Part shown: positions 1 to 8,894 of the stretch, in pieces | Position numbering within the stretch: position 1 is the first letter of the stretch | How the letters are laid out: each line of letters begins with the position of its first letter | From: an uncultured Alphaproteobacteria bacterium | GTDB taxonomy: Bacteria; Pseudomonadota; Alphaproteobacteria; HIMB59; GCA-002718135 | Assembly (NCBI GenBank): GCA_902600225.1 | Contig: CACKIH010000004.1 | Coordinates: 1 to 64,000 of the forward strand | DNA length: 64,000 nt | Direction of reading: 5' to 3' | Made by a program: the position numbers and the translations under genes | Notes under the pieces: model-generated | Told to the model about the DNA's origin: nothing | The model's database searches: none | The model's input: the letters and a program-made list of their open reading frames with translations, nothing else

Positions 1-224
1 GCATCAGAGTCGTAATAAAAAGAAAGTTTATCCTCATTTAATTTTGGAACTAACCAAACTTGTGCCTGACATCCTGAAACTTTAAAAGTCTCATTTCTAT
101 ATTCTTCTGGAAAGATTTTAGCATTTTTTGCTTGATCGATTAAAAATTTATACTTGTCCATTCCATCATCGAATAAATCTAGACTTTCTTTATAATAATT
201 AATTTTTTCTTCTATTGTTTTCAT
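1..224 (-). CDS. sufE: SufE cysteine desulfuration protein (3' end cut by window)
   Basis: Not in the ORF track. Reading the minus strand from the ATG at 224 gives MKTIEEKINYYKESLDLF... with the signature GCQAQVW followed by FYYDSDA, which matches SufE. The family accepts persulfide sulfur from the cysteine desulfurase SufS on a conserved cysteine (C52 here, like C51 in E. coli) and passes it to the SufBCD scaffold for Fe-S cluster assembly. About 74 codons are present and the C-terminal part lies outside the window. The start overlaps the galT stop by 4 bp (ATGA), so it is probably co-translated with galT, an unusual partner. Family call is firm; the missing C-terminus cannot be checked. Confidence 0.88.
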   Translation of the reverse strand, partial: MKTIEEKINYYKESLDLFDDGMDKYKFLIDQAKNAKIFPEEYRNETFKVSGCQAQVWLVPKLNEDKLSFYYDSD

Positions 225-1270
225 GACATAAATTTTCTTAACACATTAGCAGAATCTTCTGGCAATACATCCATAATAAAAACACCTGCCATCGATTCTG
301 AGCCTGCTAAAATTTTTGGCTTATCGCCATGACGTAAGGGTGGGTAAAATTCGACATGAAAATGAAAATTATTGTCATTTAATTCAGGAGATGCATGCAG
401 GCCCATTATATAAGGACATTTTTTATTTAGAAAGGTATCGTATCCTTTTACAACTTTCTGAATACATTTTGAAAAATCCTCAATCTGATTATCATTAAAT
501 TTCCAAGGACCCTCAATCTTATTTTTTGGTATTATCCATACCTCATAAGCATATCTTGCAAAAGGTGGTATAGCGGCAACAAAATTTTCATTTTGATAAA
601 CATAATATTTTTCCTCTAGCTGCTTCATAATATTGATTAAAAAGTTTTCTTTTTTAAATGCTCTTATTTCCTTTTCAATTACTGGAGGAATAAAAGGATA
701 AGCATAAATTTGACCATGAGGATGATGAAGAGTAACTCCGCATTCCTCCCCCCTGTTTTCAAAAGGGAGTACATATTTAACATCTGGATTTTTTTGTAAT
801 TCCTTATATCGATCTATCCAAACCTTAGTTAATAATTCTATTCTGTTTAAAGGCATTTCTGATATCGTATCTAAGTGTTCAGGTGAATACACAACTACTT
901 CACACTCTCCTTTTGATGGTTTACTCAAAATATTTTCTAAATGAATATTTTCTCCCATTGAGTTGAAACTTGCCCATCGATTTGGAAAGACTGCAACTTC
1001 AAAGTTTTTAAAAGGTATTTCTGTTGGATAATTTAAATTTGCTCCAGGACATAACGGGCAGTACTCTTTAGGTGGAAAAAATGTTCTCTCTTTTCTTCCA
1101 GCTGAGTATGTTACCCATTCTTGTCTTGAAGGATTCCACCTCATATGTGGTTTAGGAATATCGTTTACATCAAGTTCTTGAGAAGGAGTTTCAGTGTGTT
1201 CTTGATAACCATAAAGAAGAAGTTCTTTATTATCATTTCTAATAAAGGTTCTTTTATGTATTTGATGCAT
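221..1270 (-). CDS. galT: Galactose-1-phosphate uridylyltransferase
   Basis: Leloir pathway enzyme exchanging UMP between UDP-glucose and galactose-1-phosphate. At 349 aa it has the usual length for the family. The active-site motif HPHGQ is at residues 183-187, with H185 expected to be the uridylylated nucleophile. Zinc ligands are visible as C71 and C74 (CPLC) and H132, and the C-terminal FHFHVEFYPP is the second HIT-like motif. The start overlaps galE by 17 bp, indicating one transcript galE-galT-sufE. No galactokinase is present in the window, so galT may serve UDP-galactose supply or depend on galK elsewhere. Confidence 0.95.
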   Translation of the reverse strand: MHQIHKRTFIRNDNKELLLYGYQEHTETPSQELDVNDIPKPHMRWNPSRQEWVTYSAGRKERTFFPPKEYCPLCPGANLNYPTEIPFKNFEVAVFPNRWASFNSMGENIHLENILSKPSKGECEVVVYSPEHLDTISEMPLNRIELLTKVWIDRYKELQKNPDVKYVLPFENRGEECGVTLHHPHGQIYAYPFIPPVIEKEIRAFKKENFLINIMKQLEEKYYVYQNENFVAAIPPFARYAYEVWIIPKNKIEGPWKFNDNQIEDFSKCIQKVVKGYDTFLNKKCPYIMGLHASPELNDNNFHFHVEFYPPLRHGDKPKILAGSESMAGVFIMDVLPEDSANVLRKFMS

Positions 1271-2237
1271 TAATTTTTTCTTCCCATCTTATCGATGAAT
1301 TAATTATTTCTCTAAGATCATTATATTTTGGTTGCCATTTAAAATAATTTAATAATTTAGAGGTATCTGCAATTAATTTTTCAACATCTCCTTCTCTTCT
1401 ACTAGAAAATTTATAATTAATTTTATTTTGATAGATGCTGTTTGTAGTTTTTACAACATCTAAGACACTAAATCCATTTCCATAACCACAATTAAATAAA
1501 TTTGATTCTAAATTTCTTAAAAGATATTTTGCTACTTCTAAGTGTATATCAGCAAGATCTGATACATGGATATAGTCCCTAATAGCAGTCCCGTCAGGAG
1601 TATTATAATTATTGCCAAATATTTCAATTTGATCTCTTTTTCCTACTACAACTTCTGATATTTTTTTTATTAGATGAGTTGATTTTTTTGAAATTTGTCC
1701 CGATCTTAGTTTTTTATCGGCTCCAGCAACATTAAAGTATCTTAAAATAATAAAATGAAAGTTATCTTTATTATCAAACAAAAATTTTTCTGTTTTAATT
1801 TTAGATTCCGCATATGGATTTTGTGGATTTAAATTAGTATGCTCATCAATTAATTTATCTTCACTTACTAACCCATAAGCTGCTGCAGTAGATGAAAAAA
1901 CTATTTTAGTTAAACCATTATTTTTGCAAGTATTAAAAAGTTTAATTGCATTATTAGTATTGTTCTCAAAATATTTCTCAGGCTGCTTAACTGATTCTTC
2001 AACTTGAATAAAACCTGCAAAATGCATAAGTAAATCAAAATTATTTGATTGTATAAGATTAGAAATTAATTCTTCATTATTAATATTACAATTAGTAAAT
2101 TTTGCATTTTTTGGAATTAACATTTCATTTCCAGTTGATAAGTTATCAATAATATGAACTTTATGACCGTCATCAAGTAGTGACAAAGCTGCATGACTTC
2201 CAATATAACCTGCCCCACCTGTTAGAAGAATATTCAT
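1254..2237 (-). CDS. galE: UDP-glucose 4-epimerase
   Basis: Extended short-chain dehydrogenase of 327 aa that interconverts UDP-glucose and UDP-galactose using tightly bound NAD. The N-terminal glycine motif GGAGYIGSH is at residues 7-15, the catalytic YxxxK is Y142-K146, and the FSSTAAAYG segment supplies the S/T (T117) of the triad. It is the first gene of a minus-strand unit with galT and sufE. It is divergent from the TPR glycosyltransferase-like gene, whose ATG lies 45 bp away. Its product could feed sugar nucleotides to surface polysaccharide synthesis as well as galactose use. Confidence 0.95.
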   Translation of the reverse strand: MNILLTGGAGYIGSHAALSLLDDGHKVHIIDNLSTGNEMLIPKNAKFTNCNINNEELISNLIQSNNFDLLMHFAGFIQVEESVKQPEKYFENNTNNAIKLFNTCKNNGLTKIVFSSTAAAYGLVSEDKLIDEHTNLNPQNPYAESKIKTEKFLFDNKDNFHFIILRYFNVAGADKKLRSGQISKKSTHLIKKISEVVVGKRDQIEIFGNNYNTPDGTAIRDYIHVSDLADIHLEVAKYLLRNLESNLFNCGYGNGFSVLDVVKTTNSIYQNKINYKFSSRREGDVEKLIADTSKLLNYFKWQPKYNDLREIINSSIRWEEKINASNT

Positions 2238-2282
2238 TATTTTGTTTCTTAATAAAGTAATTTAAAATAAATTAGTATAATT

Positions 2283-4367
2283 ATGTCTATTAATTTAGAA
2301 TTAGAAAAAAAAATATTAAACCTTATTACATCTTTTAACCAAAATTTATTTGATGAGGTTATAAAAGATGCAAGTGATTTATATAAACAAATAAATAACT
2401 TATCTGTAATACCAAATTTGATAGGTGCCTCGTATGCAGGTAAAAACGATCATCAAAATGCAGTCATATTTTATAAAAAGGCATTAACAATAGATCATAA
2501 CAATACGGAAATATTAAATAATCTTGCCAAAAGTCTCCTAGCTATTAATCTTTATGATGAGGCAATTGATACGTTACAGAAATCGATAATTTTAGATGAT
2601 AAAAATTATGATACTTATTTTAATTTAGGAATTATTAATTTTAATAAAGGTGAATATGATGAGTCATTAAAAAACTACAAACATGCTATTAAACTCAATA
2701 ATAAGATTGATAAAATACATTACAATATGGCAATTACACTTTCAAAAAATGGTAACAATAAAGAGGCGATAAATTTTTTTCTTAAAACTTTAAAGTTAAA
2801 CCCAAGTCATATTAAAGCATTAAACAATATTGGTTTACTTTATATTGACAATAATAATTATGAACTTGCATTTAATTATTTGAAAAAAGCTATTGATTTA
2901 AATCCAAATTATTCAAAAGCCTATAACAATCTAGGCGCATTATATTTTCAAATAAAAGATTACAAACAAGCTCTGCATTGCTTTGATAAAGCATTTAAAT
3001 TAGATAAAAATCTTTTAAGTGCAGGAGTTCAAAAATATTTTTTAAAAAGGCTTTCTTGTGATTGGTCTGATGAAAAAGATCTAAGTTCACTTTTAATTAA
3101 AACAATAAATTCTGATGAATTTGTATCTCCGTGGTATTGTTTATCTATGGAAGATAATATTAATAACCATTATTTAAGAGCAAAAAAATTTTCTAGTAAA
3201 TTTAAATTAAAAAATGAAAATAATAATTCTTACTTGAATAAAAAATTAAGAATTGGTTATTATGCAGCAGACTTTCATCAACATGCAGGTATGATAAATA
3301 TGGAAGGTATATTCAAAAATCATAATAAAGATGAATTTGAAATAATTGGATTTTATTATGGTGAAATAAAAAAAGATGAAACACATCGTAGGATAAAAAA
3401 GAATTTTAATAAATTTTTTTATGTCAATAAACTTGACGATGAAGAAATTTTGAATTTATCTTTAGAAAATAAAATTGACATCGCAATTTATAGAGCAGGC
3501 TTAACCGTTAATGCTAGAAGTAGTATTTTTAGTAAAAAGATTGCTCCAATTCAGGTAAATTTTCTTGGCTATCAAGGAACAACTGGACAGGAAGGTATTG
3601 ATTACATAGTTGCGGATGAATATGTTATTCCTGAAAATCAAAAAAACTTTTATACTGAAAATATTATATATTTACCGGGAAGTTATTTTCCAAGAGATAA
3701 TAATAGAATAATTGGAAAGAAAAAATTTACTAGAAAAGACTTAAAAATTTCAGAAAATTCTTTTGTCTTCTGCAATTTTAATAACTCTTACAAAATAACG
3801 TTGGAAGAGTTTGAAATTTGGATGAAGCTACTTCAAAAAATTGACAACTCAATATTATTGCTTTTGGAAACAAATAATGAAATGAAAAAAAATTTGTATT
3901 TTGAAGCGCAGAAATTCAAAATTAATGATGATAGAATAGTGTTTATAAAAAAAGCAATTTTTGAAGATCATTTATCAAGACATTCTTTAGCTGATCTCTT
4001 TTTAGATACTTTTAACTATAACGCCCACACAACTGCAGTAGACGCATTATGGACTGGATTACCAATAATAACTAAGCCTGGTAATAGTTTTTCATCAAGA
4101 GTCTGTGGAAGTCTATTAAAATTTTTTGATTTAGATGAATTGATTCTAAAAAATAAAGATGAATATTATAATAAAGCTTTAGAACTAGCAGAAAACCCCC
4201 TTAAGTTAAAAGCAATAAAGAATAAAATAGTGAAGTATAGGGACTCAAATAAATATTTCGATCCCAAAAACTATACTTTAAATTTAGAAAAAGCTTACAA
4301 AAAAATTCATTCAATGAGAGTTAATGAAAATAAATTTGAGAATATTCATATTAAAGATATAGAATAA
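2283..4367 (+). CDS. TPR protein with O-GlcNAc transferase-like (GT41) catalytic domain
   Basis: Protein of 694 aa. Residues about 40-245 hold six or seven tetratricopeptide repeats (34-residue units such as ALNNIGLLYIDNNNYELAFNYL). From about residue 310 a GT41/SPINDLY-type glycosyltransferase domain follows, shown by LRIGYYAADFHQHAGM, PIQVNFLGYQGTTG, YLPGSYFPR and LDTFNYNAHTTAVDALWTGLP. Such enzymes move a sugar from a UDP/GDP donor to protein Ser/Thr; in bacteria the targets include surface proteins. No signal peptide, so cytoplasmic. It is divergent from galE, a possible donor supplier. Target and donor sugar cannot be read from sequence. Confidence 0.85.
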   Translation: MSINLELEKKILNLITSFNQNLFDEVIKDASDLYKQINNLSVIPNLIGASYAGKNDHQNAVIFYKKALTIDHNNTEILNNLAKSLLAINLYDEAIDTLQKSIILDDKNYDTYFNLGIINFNKGEYDESLKNYKHAIKLNNKIDKIHYNMAITLSKNGNNKEAINFFLKTLKLNPSHIKALNNIGLLYIDNNNYELAFNYLKKAIDLNPNYSKAYNNLGALYFQIKDYKQALHCFDKAFKLDKNLLSAGVQKYFLKRLSCDWSDEKDLSSLLIKTINSDEFVSPWYCLSMEDNINNHYLRAKKFSSKFKLKNENNNSYLNKKLRIGYYAADFHQHAGMINMEGIFKNHNKDEFEIIGFYYGEIKKDETHRRIKKNFNKFFYVNKLDDEEILNLSLENKIDIAIYRAGLTVNARSSIFSKKIAPIQVNFLGYQGTTGQEGIDYIVADEYVIPENQKNFYTENIIYLPGSYFPRDNNRIIGKKKFTRKDLKISENSFVFCNFNNSYKITLEEFEIWMKLLQKIDNSILLLLETNNEMKKNLYFEAQKFKINDDRIVFIKKAIFEDHLSRHSLADLFLDTFNYNAHTTAVDALWTGLPIITKPGNSFSSRVCGSLLKFFDLDELILKNKDEYYNKALELAENPLKLKAIKNKIVKYRDSNKYFDPKNYTLNLEKAYKKIHSMRVNENKFENIHIKDIE

Positions 4368-4406
4368 AATATTCACAAATATTTTAAATATGTTATGCTA
4401 AACTTT

Positions 4407-5249
4407 ATGGAATTAATTGATACACATCAGCATCTAATGTACCGTGATCAAGTTGGGTATAGTTGGGCAAATGAATTTCCACCAATTGATAAAGGTAATT
4501 TTACTTTAGAAGATTATAAAGAACTGACAAAAGACTATGAGATCAAAGGTACACTATTCATGGAAACAGGAGTAGATGACTCTGATTATAAAAAAGAAAC
4601 AAAATTCATAAAATCTATAATGGATCAGCCCGGAAGTAATATGAAGGGTTTAATTGTTTCAATAAGACCGGAAGAGGAAAATGGTTTTGATCAATGGTTG
4701 GAAGAAACTATTGATATGAACGTAGTTGGATATAGAAGAATTTTCCACGTAATGCCTGATGAATTTTCACAAAATACAGTACTAAGAAATAATGTAAAAA
4801 AAATTGGATCAGCTGGGAAACCTTTTGATATTTGTTTTCTGCCAACACAGCTTAAAATTGCAAAAGAATTTGCAAAAGATTGCGATCAAATGGACTTAGT
4901 GTTAAATCATTGTGGAGTTCCTCCTATTGCATCTGGAGAGATTGATGAATGGGGCAAGGATATTAAATCTCTGTCTGAACTTCCTAATGTTACTTGTAAA
5001 TTATCAGGTCTAATGGCCTATTGTGCACCTGGCACTTCCTCTTATGAAACAATAAAGCCATATGTAGATCATTCTTTAGAATGTTTTGGTCCGGATAGAA
5101 TGGTTTGGGGAAGTGATTATCCAGTAGTTAATGCTGGTAAAGGAATTCAAGAGTGGATTAAAGTTACACATACTATTCTAGGTAACCTTTCAGATGATGA
5201 GGCAAAGAAAATTGCAAGTTCTAATGCTGAAAGAATTTATAAGATATAA
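4407..5249 (+). CDS. Amidohydrolase-2 family sugar lactonase, probably L-fucono-1,5-lactonase
   Basis: TIM-barrel metal-dependent hydrolase of COG3618 type, about 280 aa. The N-terminal DTHQHLMY supplies the HxH pair and the C-terminal MVWGSDYPV the conserved Asp. Members hydrolyse L-fuconolactone, L-rhamnonolactone or related lactones. The L-fucose-specific enzymes downstream (20 kb region) make L-fuconolactone the best guess. The ORF track starts at 4395, but the ATG at 4407 gives MELIDTHQH, the usual distance from start to HxH; neither start has a clear ribosome-binding site. It lies alone on the plus strand, convergent with the MetE-like gene with no gap. Confidence 0.8.
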   Translation: MELIDTHQHLMYRDQVGYSWANEFPPIDKGNFTLEDYKELTKDYEIKGTLFMETGVDDSDYKKETKFIKSIMDQPGSNMKGLIVSIRPEEENGFDQWLEETIDMNVVGYRRIFHVMPDEFSQNTVLRNNVKKIGSAGKPFDICFLPTQLKIAKEFAKDCDQMDLVLNHCGVPPIASGEIDEWGKDIKSLSELPNVTCKLSGLMAYCAPGTSSYETIKPYVDHSLECFGPDRMVWGSDYPVVNAGKGIQEWIKVTHTILGNLSDDEAKKIASSNAERIYKI

Positions 5250-6278
5250 CTATAGTTTTTTTGCTGTAGCAACTAATATTTTTATTTTATTTTTTACTAT
5301 ATCTATTGGTACATGACCAAATCCGCACTCACTTGTTAATAAAATTTTTTCTTTAGGAAAATATTCTAAGGCAGGTTTTATAGCTTTTATAATGTCTTCC
5401 TCAGTTTCTGTTTTGTCAATTCTTTGATCAATTACCCCAAGAGATACTTTTCCATCAAAATTCCAATCGTTAAATACATCCAACATTTTATAGTGTAAGC
5501 TACAGTGCTCTAGATGTATTTCATCAACTTTTAAAATTTTAAATGCATCAATCATATCAGTGTATTTTCCAAAAAAACCTCTTTTCCTGTGAGCATTACC
5601 TCCACACACATGAAGATTAAAATCTACATTTGGAAATTTTTCAATAATTCCATTTAGTATTTCAGCAGCCCATCGCGTTTCATTAACGTTTTCTGTCCAA
5701 ACAGGTTCATCAAATTGAATATAATCACATCCTTCATTCACAACTTCTTCTAGTTCTGTGGTTAATGCATTAGCATAAGCTTTTGCAAGAGCAATATCGT
5801 CAGGATAGAGGTCAGGTCTTTCATTAACACTAAATCTTGCTAGCATGTGAGGGCCAGTTATTGTTTGTTTCACTCTGACGTTAGCAGGAGTATTATCTCT
5901 CGCCACCCTCCATTTTTTTGCTAATCCAGTTTTCAAATTTTTAATTTCATCTTTTACTACCGCACACTCAATTCCAAACCCCTTTGTTCCATGAGTTTTA
6001 CTCAAATCCACACCTTTCATAGAACCACCGAGGGTAAAATCTTTGCGAATTTTATTTATAGCATCCACCCCATCCAGTCGTAATTGGTAGAACCAATACA
6101 TATTTTCCCTGTATCCTTCACCATCAGTAATTATATCTAGACCAAGATCAGACTGTTCTTTAACTGCCCATTTAATCATTTCAAAAGACTCTTCTTCAGA
6201 AACACTTGGTTTACGAAGTGTATCTTTTTGTACTTCTTTTCTAGGATAACTACCTGTGACTGTTGTTGTGTAACTCAT
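5250..6278 (-). CDS. MetE C-terminal-domain-like cobalamin-independent methyltransferase
   Basis: Protein of 342 aa equivalent to the catalytic half of cobalamin-independent methionine synthase (COG0620); the N-terminal half of full-length MetE (about 750 aa) is absent. Zinc ligands known from MetE are visible: H223 and C225 (LHVCGG), E257 (HLEHC) and C318 (SECGFGH); D190 (QFDEPVW) fits the substrate-binding Asp. Stand-alone versions transfer methyl groups to thiols, but the donor often differs from methylfolate. It sits in a minus-strand unit with a sugar epimerase and a sugar mutarotase, so a role in metabolism of a methylated compound is possible but unproven. Confidence 0.8.
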   Translation of the reverse strand: MSYTTTVTGSYPRKEVQKDTLRKPSVSEEESFEMIKWAVKEQSDLGLDIITDGEGYRENMYWFYQLRLDGVDAINKIRKDFTLGGSMKGVDLSKTHGTKGFGIECAVVKDEIKNLKTGLAKKWRVARDNTPANVRVKQTITGPHMLARFSVNERPDLYPDDIALAKAYANALTTELEEVVNEGCDYIQFDEPVWTENVNETRWAAEILNGIIEKFPNVDFNLHVCGGNAHRKRGFFGKYTDMIDAFKILKVDEIHLEHCSLHYKMLDVFNDWNFDGKVSLGVIDQRIDKTETEEDIIKAIKPALEYFPKEKILLTSECGFGHVPIDIVKNKIKILVATAKKL

Positions 6279-6281
6279 ATA

Positions 6282-7247
6282 TCAATTACTTTCTCTTACA
6301 TCTTGTATAAGACATTTAACTCCTTCTTCAAAGGATCTTGGATTAAAATCTATTTCTTTTCGAATTCTTTCATCATTTTGATCATCAATTAATGGTGTTG
6401 ATTTTACACTTTCATCAAAATAGATTTCTGCATCTGGAATTATTTTTTTAACTGTTGCTTCTAATTGTTCACCATCTAAAGTTTCCGCCCCTGTATTAAA
6501 GCAAGAAAAATTTAAAGTTTCTTTTAATGCTAAACGAACAAGTTGTTCAGCACAATCATCTACATAAATCCAATTATCTCTATTTTTTTTTGAAAATGGT
6601 AAATGAGCTACTTGTCCCAAAGCAGGTTTAGCTGCAAAATCCTCGGCCCAGTTTATTGCAGTATTTTGTCTTCCATAACCAAAGACAACTGATGGTCTAG
6701 TATAGGCAATACTACATCCATGTTTCTTGATATATTTTTCAGCCATAAACTCATTAAGAAGCTTCATTACGCCATATGTATAAAAGTGATTATTAATACC
6801 TGAGTAATCTTCTTCTGTTACAGCTCTGTTTCCAAAAAATTCTTGATGAGCACCATAAACAGTTTCGCTACTTGCAAATACTAATCGTCTAATTTTATAC
6901 TTCACAATCATCTCAAATATTGAAGTAGTACCTACAATATTTATTTTACTTGCAAGCAATGGATTTTCTTCGCATATAGTTCCTATTCCATACGCTAAAT
7001 TAATAACTGAATCTATTTTGTTATTTTGAAAAATATTTTCAATTTCTTTATAATTGGTAATATCTAATTTTTGATATTTTACTTTGTCTTTATTTTTCCC
7101 AATTTTTAATATGTTACTTTCAAGTTTGTCTTTATTTTTTACAATATCTAGATCAGTCACTAAAACATCAATATCTTTTTTTAGTAATTGCAAAACAACC
7201 TTAGATCCAATAAAACCTAAACCACCTGTAACTAAAACAGTCATCAA
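6282..7247 (-). CDS. NAD-dependent epimerase/dehydratase (extended SDR)
   Basis: Extended short-chain dehydrogenase of 321 aa. The Rossmann motif TGGLGFIGSK is near residue 7, SSETVYG carries the catalytic Ser/Thr region, and YGVMK is the YxxxK pair. It could be a sugar epimerase or a sugar C1 dehydrogenase (uronate-dehydrogenase-like enzymes belong to this superfamily). The gene is 3 bp from the MetE-like gene downstream and directly abuts the mutarotase gene upstream, so the three form one operon. It is a candidate for the otherwise missing L-fucose or L-rhamnose dehydrogenase step, which is inference from neighbours only. Confidence 0.8.
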   Translation of the reverse strand: MMTVLVTGGLGFIGSKVVLQLLKKDIDVLVTDLDIVKNKDKLESNILKIGKNKDKVKYQKLDITNYKEIENIFQNNKIDSVINLAYGIGTICEENPLLASKINIVGTTSIFEMIVKYKIRRLVFASSETVYGAHQEFFGNRAVTEEDYSGINNHFYTYGVMKLLNEFMAEKYIKKHGCSIAYTRPSVVFGYGRQNTAINWAEDFAAKPALGQVAHLPFSKKNRDNWIYVDDCAEQLVRLALKETLNFSCFNTGAETLDGEQLEATVKKIIPDAEIYFDESVKSTPLIDDQNDERIRKEIDFNPRSFEEGVKCLIQDVRESN

Positions 7248-7577
7248 TTATTCCATAAAAAAAATTTGATCCATCATAACCCAGGATTCATTGTCATCAT
7301 TATTTGGGAAAGGATTAAAGCAATCTATCATTAGTTTCGTCCATTTATCTACAATTGGTATTTGTTGCATCTTTCCCATATCACCATCAAAATCATTCCC
7401 TGTATACTCCAGATATCCAAACATAAAATCTTCTTTTAAGAAGATACTATAATTTTGAACATTAATTTTTTTTAACTCTGCTAAAACTTCAGGCCAAACA
7501 TTTGCATGATTGTCGATATAATATTGTCTTTTCTCATCTTTCAACCTGACAGCCATTCCATATCTTTGTATAGCCAT
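7248..7577 (-). CDS. rhaM: L-rhamnose mutarotase family protein (RhaM/DUF718)
   Basis: Protein of 109 aa, the normal length of the RhaM family. MAVRLKDEKRQYYIDNHANVWPEV near the N-terminus matches the family, whose active site includes the Tyr and His in this stretch, and the C-terminal tryptophan region is retained. The enzyme interconverts alpha and beta anomers of L-rhamnose or L-fucose before dehydrogenation or isomerisation. A strong ribosome-binding site (TAAGGAGG) stands 4 bases before the ATG. It is the first gene of a minus-strand operon and is divergent from the Gfo/Idh gene. Substrate could be fucose rather than rhamnose given the fuconate genes nearby. Confidence 0.85.
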   Translation of the reverse strand: MAIQRYGMAVRLKDEKRQYYIDNHANVWPEVLAELKKINVQNYSIFLKEDFMFGYLEYTGNDFDGDMGKMQQIPIVDKWTKLMIDCFNPFPNNDDNESWVMMDQIFFME

Positions 7578-7682
7578 ACAACCTCCTTAATTTTTCAAAT
7601 TAACTTAACATAGAACTTACAATGAAATGAAACAAAATCATCAGTTATTCATAATTTTTTCTTATCTTAATTTTTATTACTG

Positions 7683-7688
7683 TATGAT
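7683..7688 (+). promoter_or_regulatory. Possible -10 element of the Gfo/Idh gene
   Basis: TATGAT preceded by TG-rich sequence lies about 40 bp before the ATG at 7729, within the AT-rich region between two divergent genes. No good -35 box is seen at 16-18 bp upstream, so this is weak. Confidence 0.2.
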
Positions 7689-7728
7689 TTATTGCTTTTT
7701 TAAAAAATTTAGTTAAAAAATATTTTCT

Positions 7729-8814
7729 ATGGAAAAAATTAGTACAGAAGATATAGCAAATTTAAATACTGTTTGGGAGCTTCCAAAAAATAAAAAACCA
7801 ATTGTAATCATTGGTGCTGGTGGAATAGTAAGCGACGCTCATTTGCCAGCTTATAAAAAGGCAAACTTTACTGTTAAAGGTATTTTTGATCCCGATATAG
7901 AAAAAGCAAAAAAATGTGCTGAAAATTTTTCTATTGAAAAGATTTACTCTAGTGAAGAAGAAGCATTAGCAGAAAAAGATGTAGTATTTGATATTGCTGT
8001 TCCTCCTCAAGTACTTTTGAGTATAGTTGAAAAGATCCCATCTAACTCCGTTTGTCAATTACAAAAACCAATGGGGAATAGTATGGAGGAGGCTAAAAAA
8101 ATCAGGGATATTATTCATGAAAAAAAAATTACTGCATGCGTAAATCTTCAATTAAAATTTAGCCCTATGATGATTGCTTTAAAAGAAGCAATAGATAAAA
8201 AAATGTTAGGTAAACTAACTGAATTAGAAATAAGTTTAAGCGTTGGAACGCCTTGGCATCTATGGCCTTTTTTAGAAACATTAGATAACGTTGAAGTACC
8301 TCTTCATTCAATTCATTATTTGGATTGGATAAGATCAGTTCTTGGCAATCCAATAAGCGTTCATTGCAAATCAGTAAAACATCCAAATCTTCCTAATCTG
8401 GCAGATGCAAGATCAAGTATAATCCTACAATATGAAGATGATGTAAGATGTTGTTTATCTATAAATCATACACATGATAATTCTTCACATGGAATGAAAC
8501 ATTCACATGCGTATGCTAGGGTCGAGGGTTTAGACGGTGCAGCATATATAAAATTTGGATTACTTCTTAATTATCCAAATGGAGAACCAGAAGAAATTGA
8601 AATATCGACAAAAAACGTTGATTGGACAAAAGTAAATAATGTAGGCACTTGGTTTCCAGATGCATTTATAGGCACTATGTCTAGCTTACAAAGATATGCG
8701 TCAGGAGAAGAGGCTGAATTAACTCATTCAGTAGATAATGCTTATAATACAATGGCTTTAGTTTATGCTTGTCTTGAGTCTAATTCTCAACCTGGGACGA
8801 TTGTTCACTATTAG
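7729..8814 (+). CDS. Gfo/Idh/MocA-family oxidoreductase
   Basis: NAD(P)-dependent sugar oxidoreductase of 361 aa. The N-terminal Rossmann motif is VIIGAGGIVSDAHLPAY (about residues 25-41). The usual EKP motif reads QKP (LQKPMGNS), keeping the catalytic Lys but not the Glu, and HSIHYLD is the usual C-domain histidine motif. Unlike most relatives it has about 23 extra N-terminal residues before the Rossmann fold. It faces the mutarotase operon across a 151-bp divergent region and precedes a sugar ABC transporter. A sugar or inositol C-OH dehydrogenase role is likely; substrate is unknown. Confidence 0.82.
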   Translation: MEKISTEDIANLNTVWELPKNKKPIVIIGAGGIVSDAHLPAYKKANFTVKGIFDPDIEKAKKCAENFSIEKIYSSEEEALAEKDVVFDIAVPPQVLLSIVEKIPSNSVCQLQKPMGNSMEEAKKIRDIIHEKKITACVNLQLKFSPMMIALKEAIDKKMLGKLTELEISLSVGTPWHLWPFLETLDNVEVPLHSIHYLDWIRSVLGNPISVHCKSVKHPNLPNLADARSSIILQYEDDVRCCLSINHTHDNSSHGMKHSHAYARVEGLDGAAYIKFGLLLNYPNGEPEEIEISTKNVDWTKVNNVGTWFPDAFIGTMSSLQRYASGEEAELTHSVDNAYNTMALVYACLESNSQPGTIVHY

Positions 8815-8885
8815 TGTAATTTTTTTCTAAAGTTATTGTATTTTTTTCAAATAATTGCATCATAGCTTCATAAATTAACAAATAT

Positions 8886-8890
8886 GGAGG
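8886..8890 (+). promoter_or_regulatory. Strong ribosome-binding site that decides the start of the binding-protein gene
   Basis: GGAGG is 1 base before ATG 8892 but 4 bases before ATG 8895. The other binding-protein genes in the window have 4, 4, 5 and 8 bases between GGAGG and start, so 8895 is the more likely start. Confidence 0.7.
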
Positions 8891-8894
8891 AATG

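Noticed and set aside
2276-2281. TATAAT just before the TPR-glycosyltransferase gene as a promoter
   Set aside because: It ends one base before the ATG, so transcription would begin inside the coding region; no -35 partner was seen.
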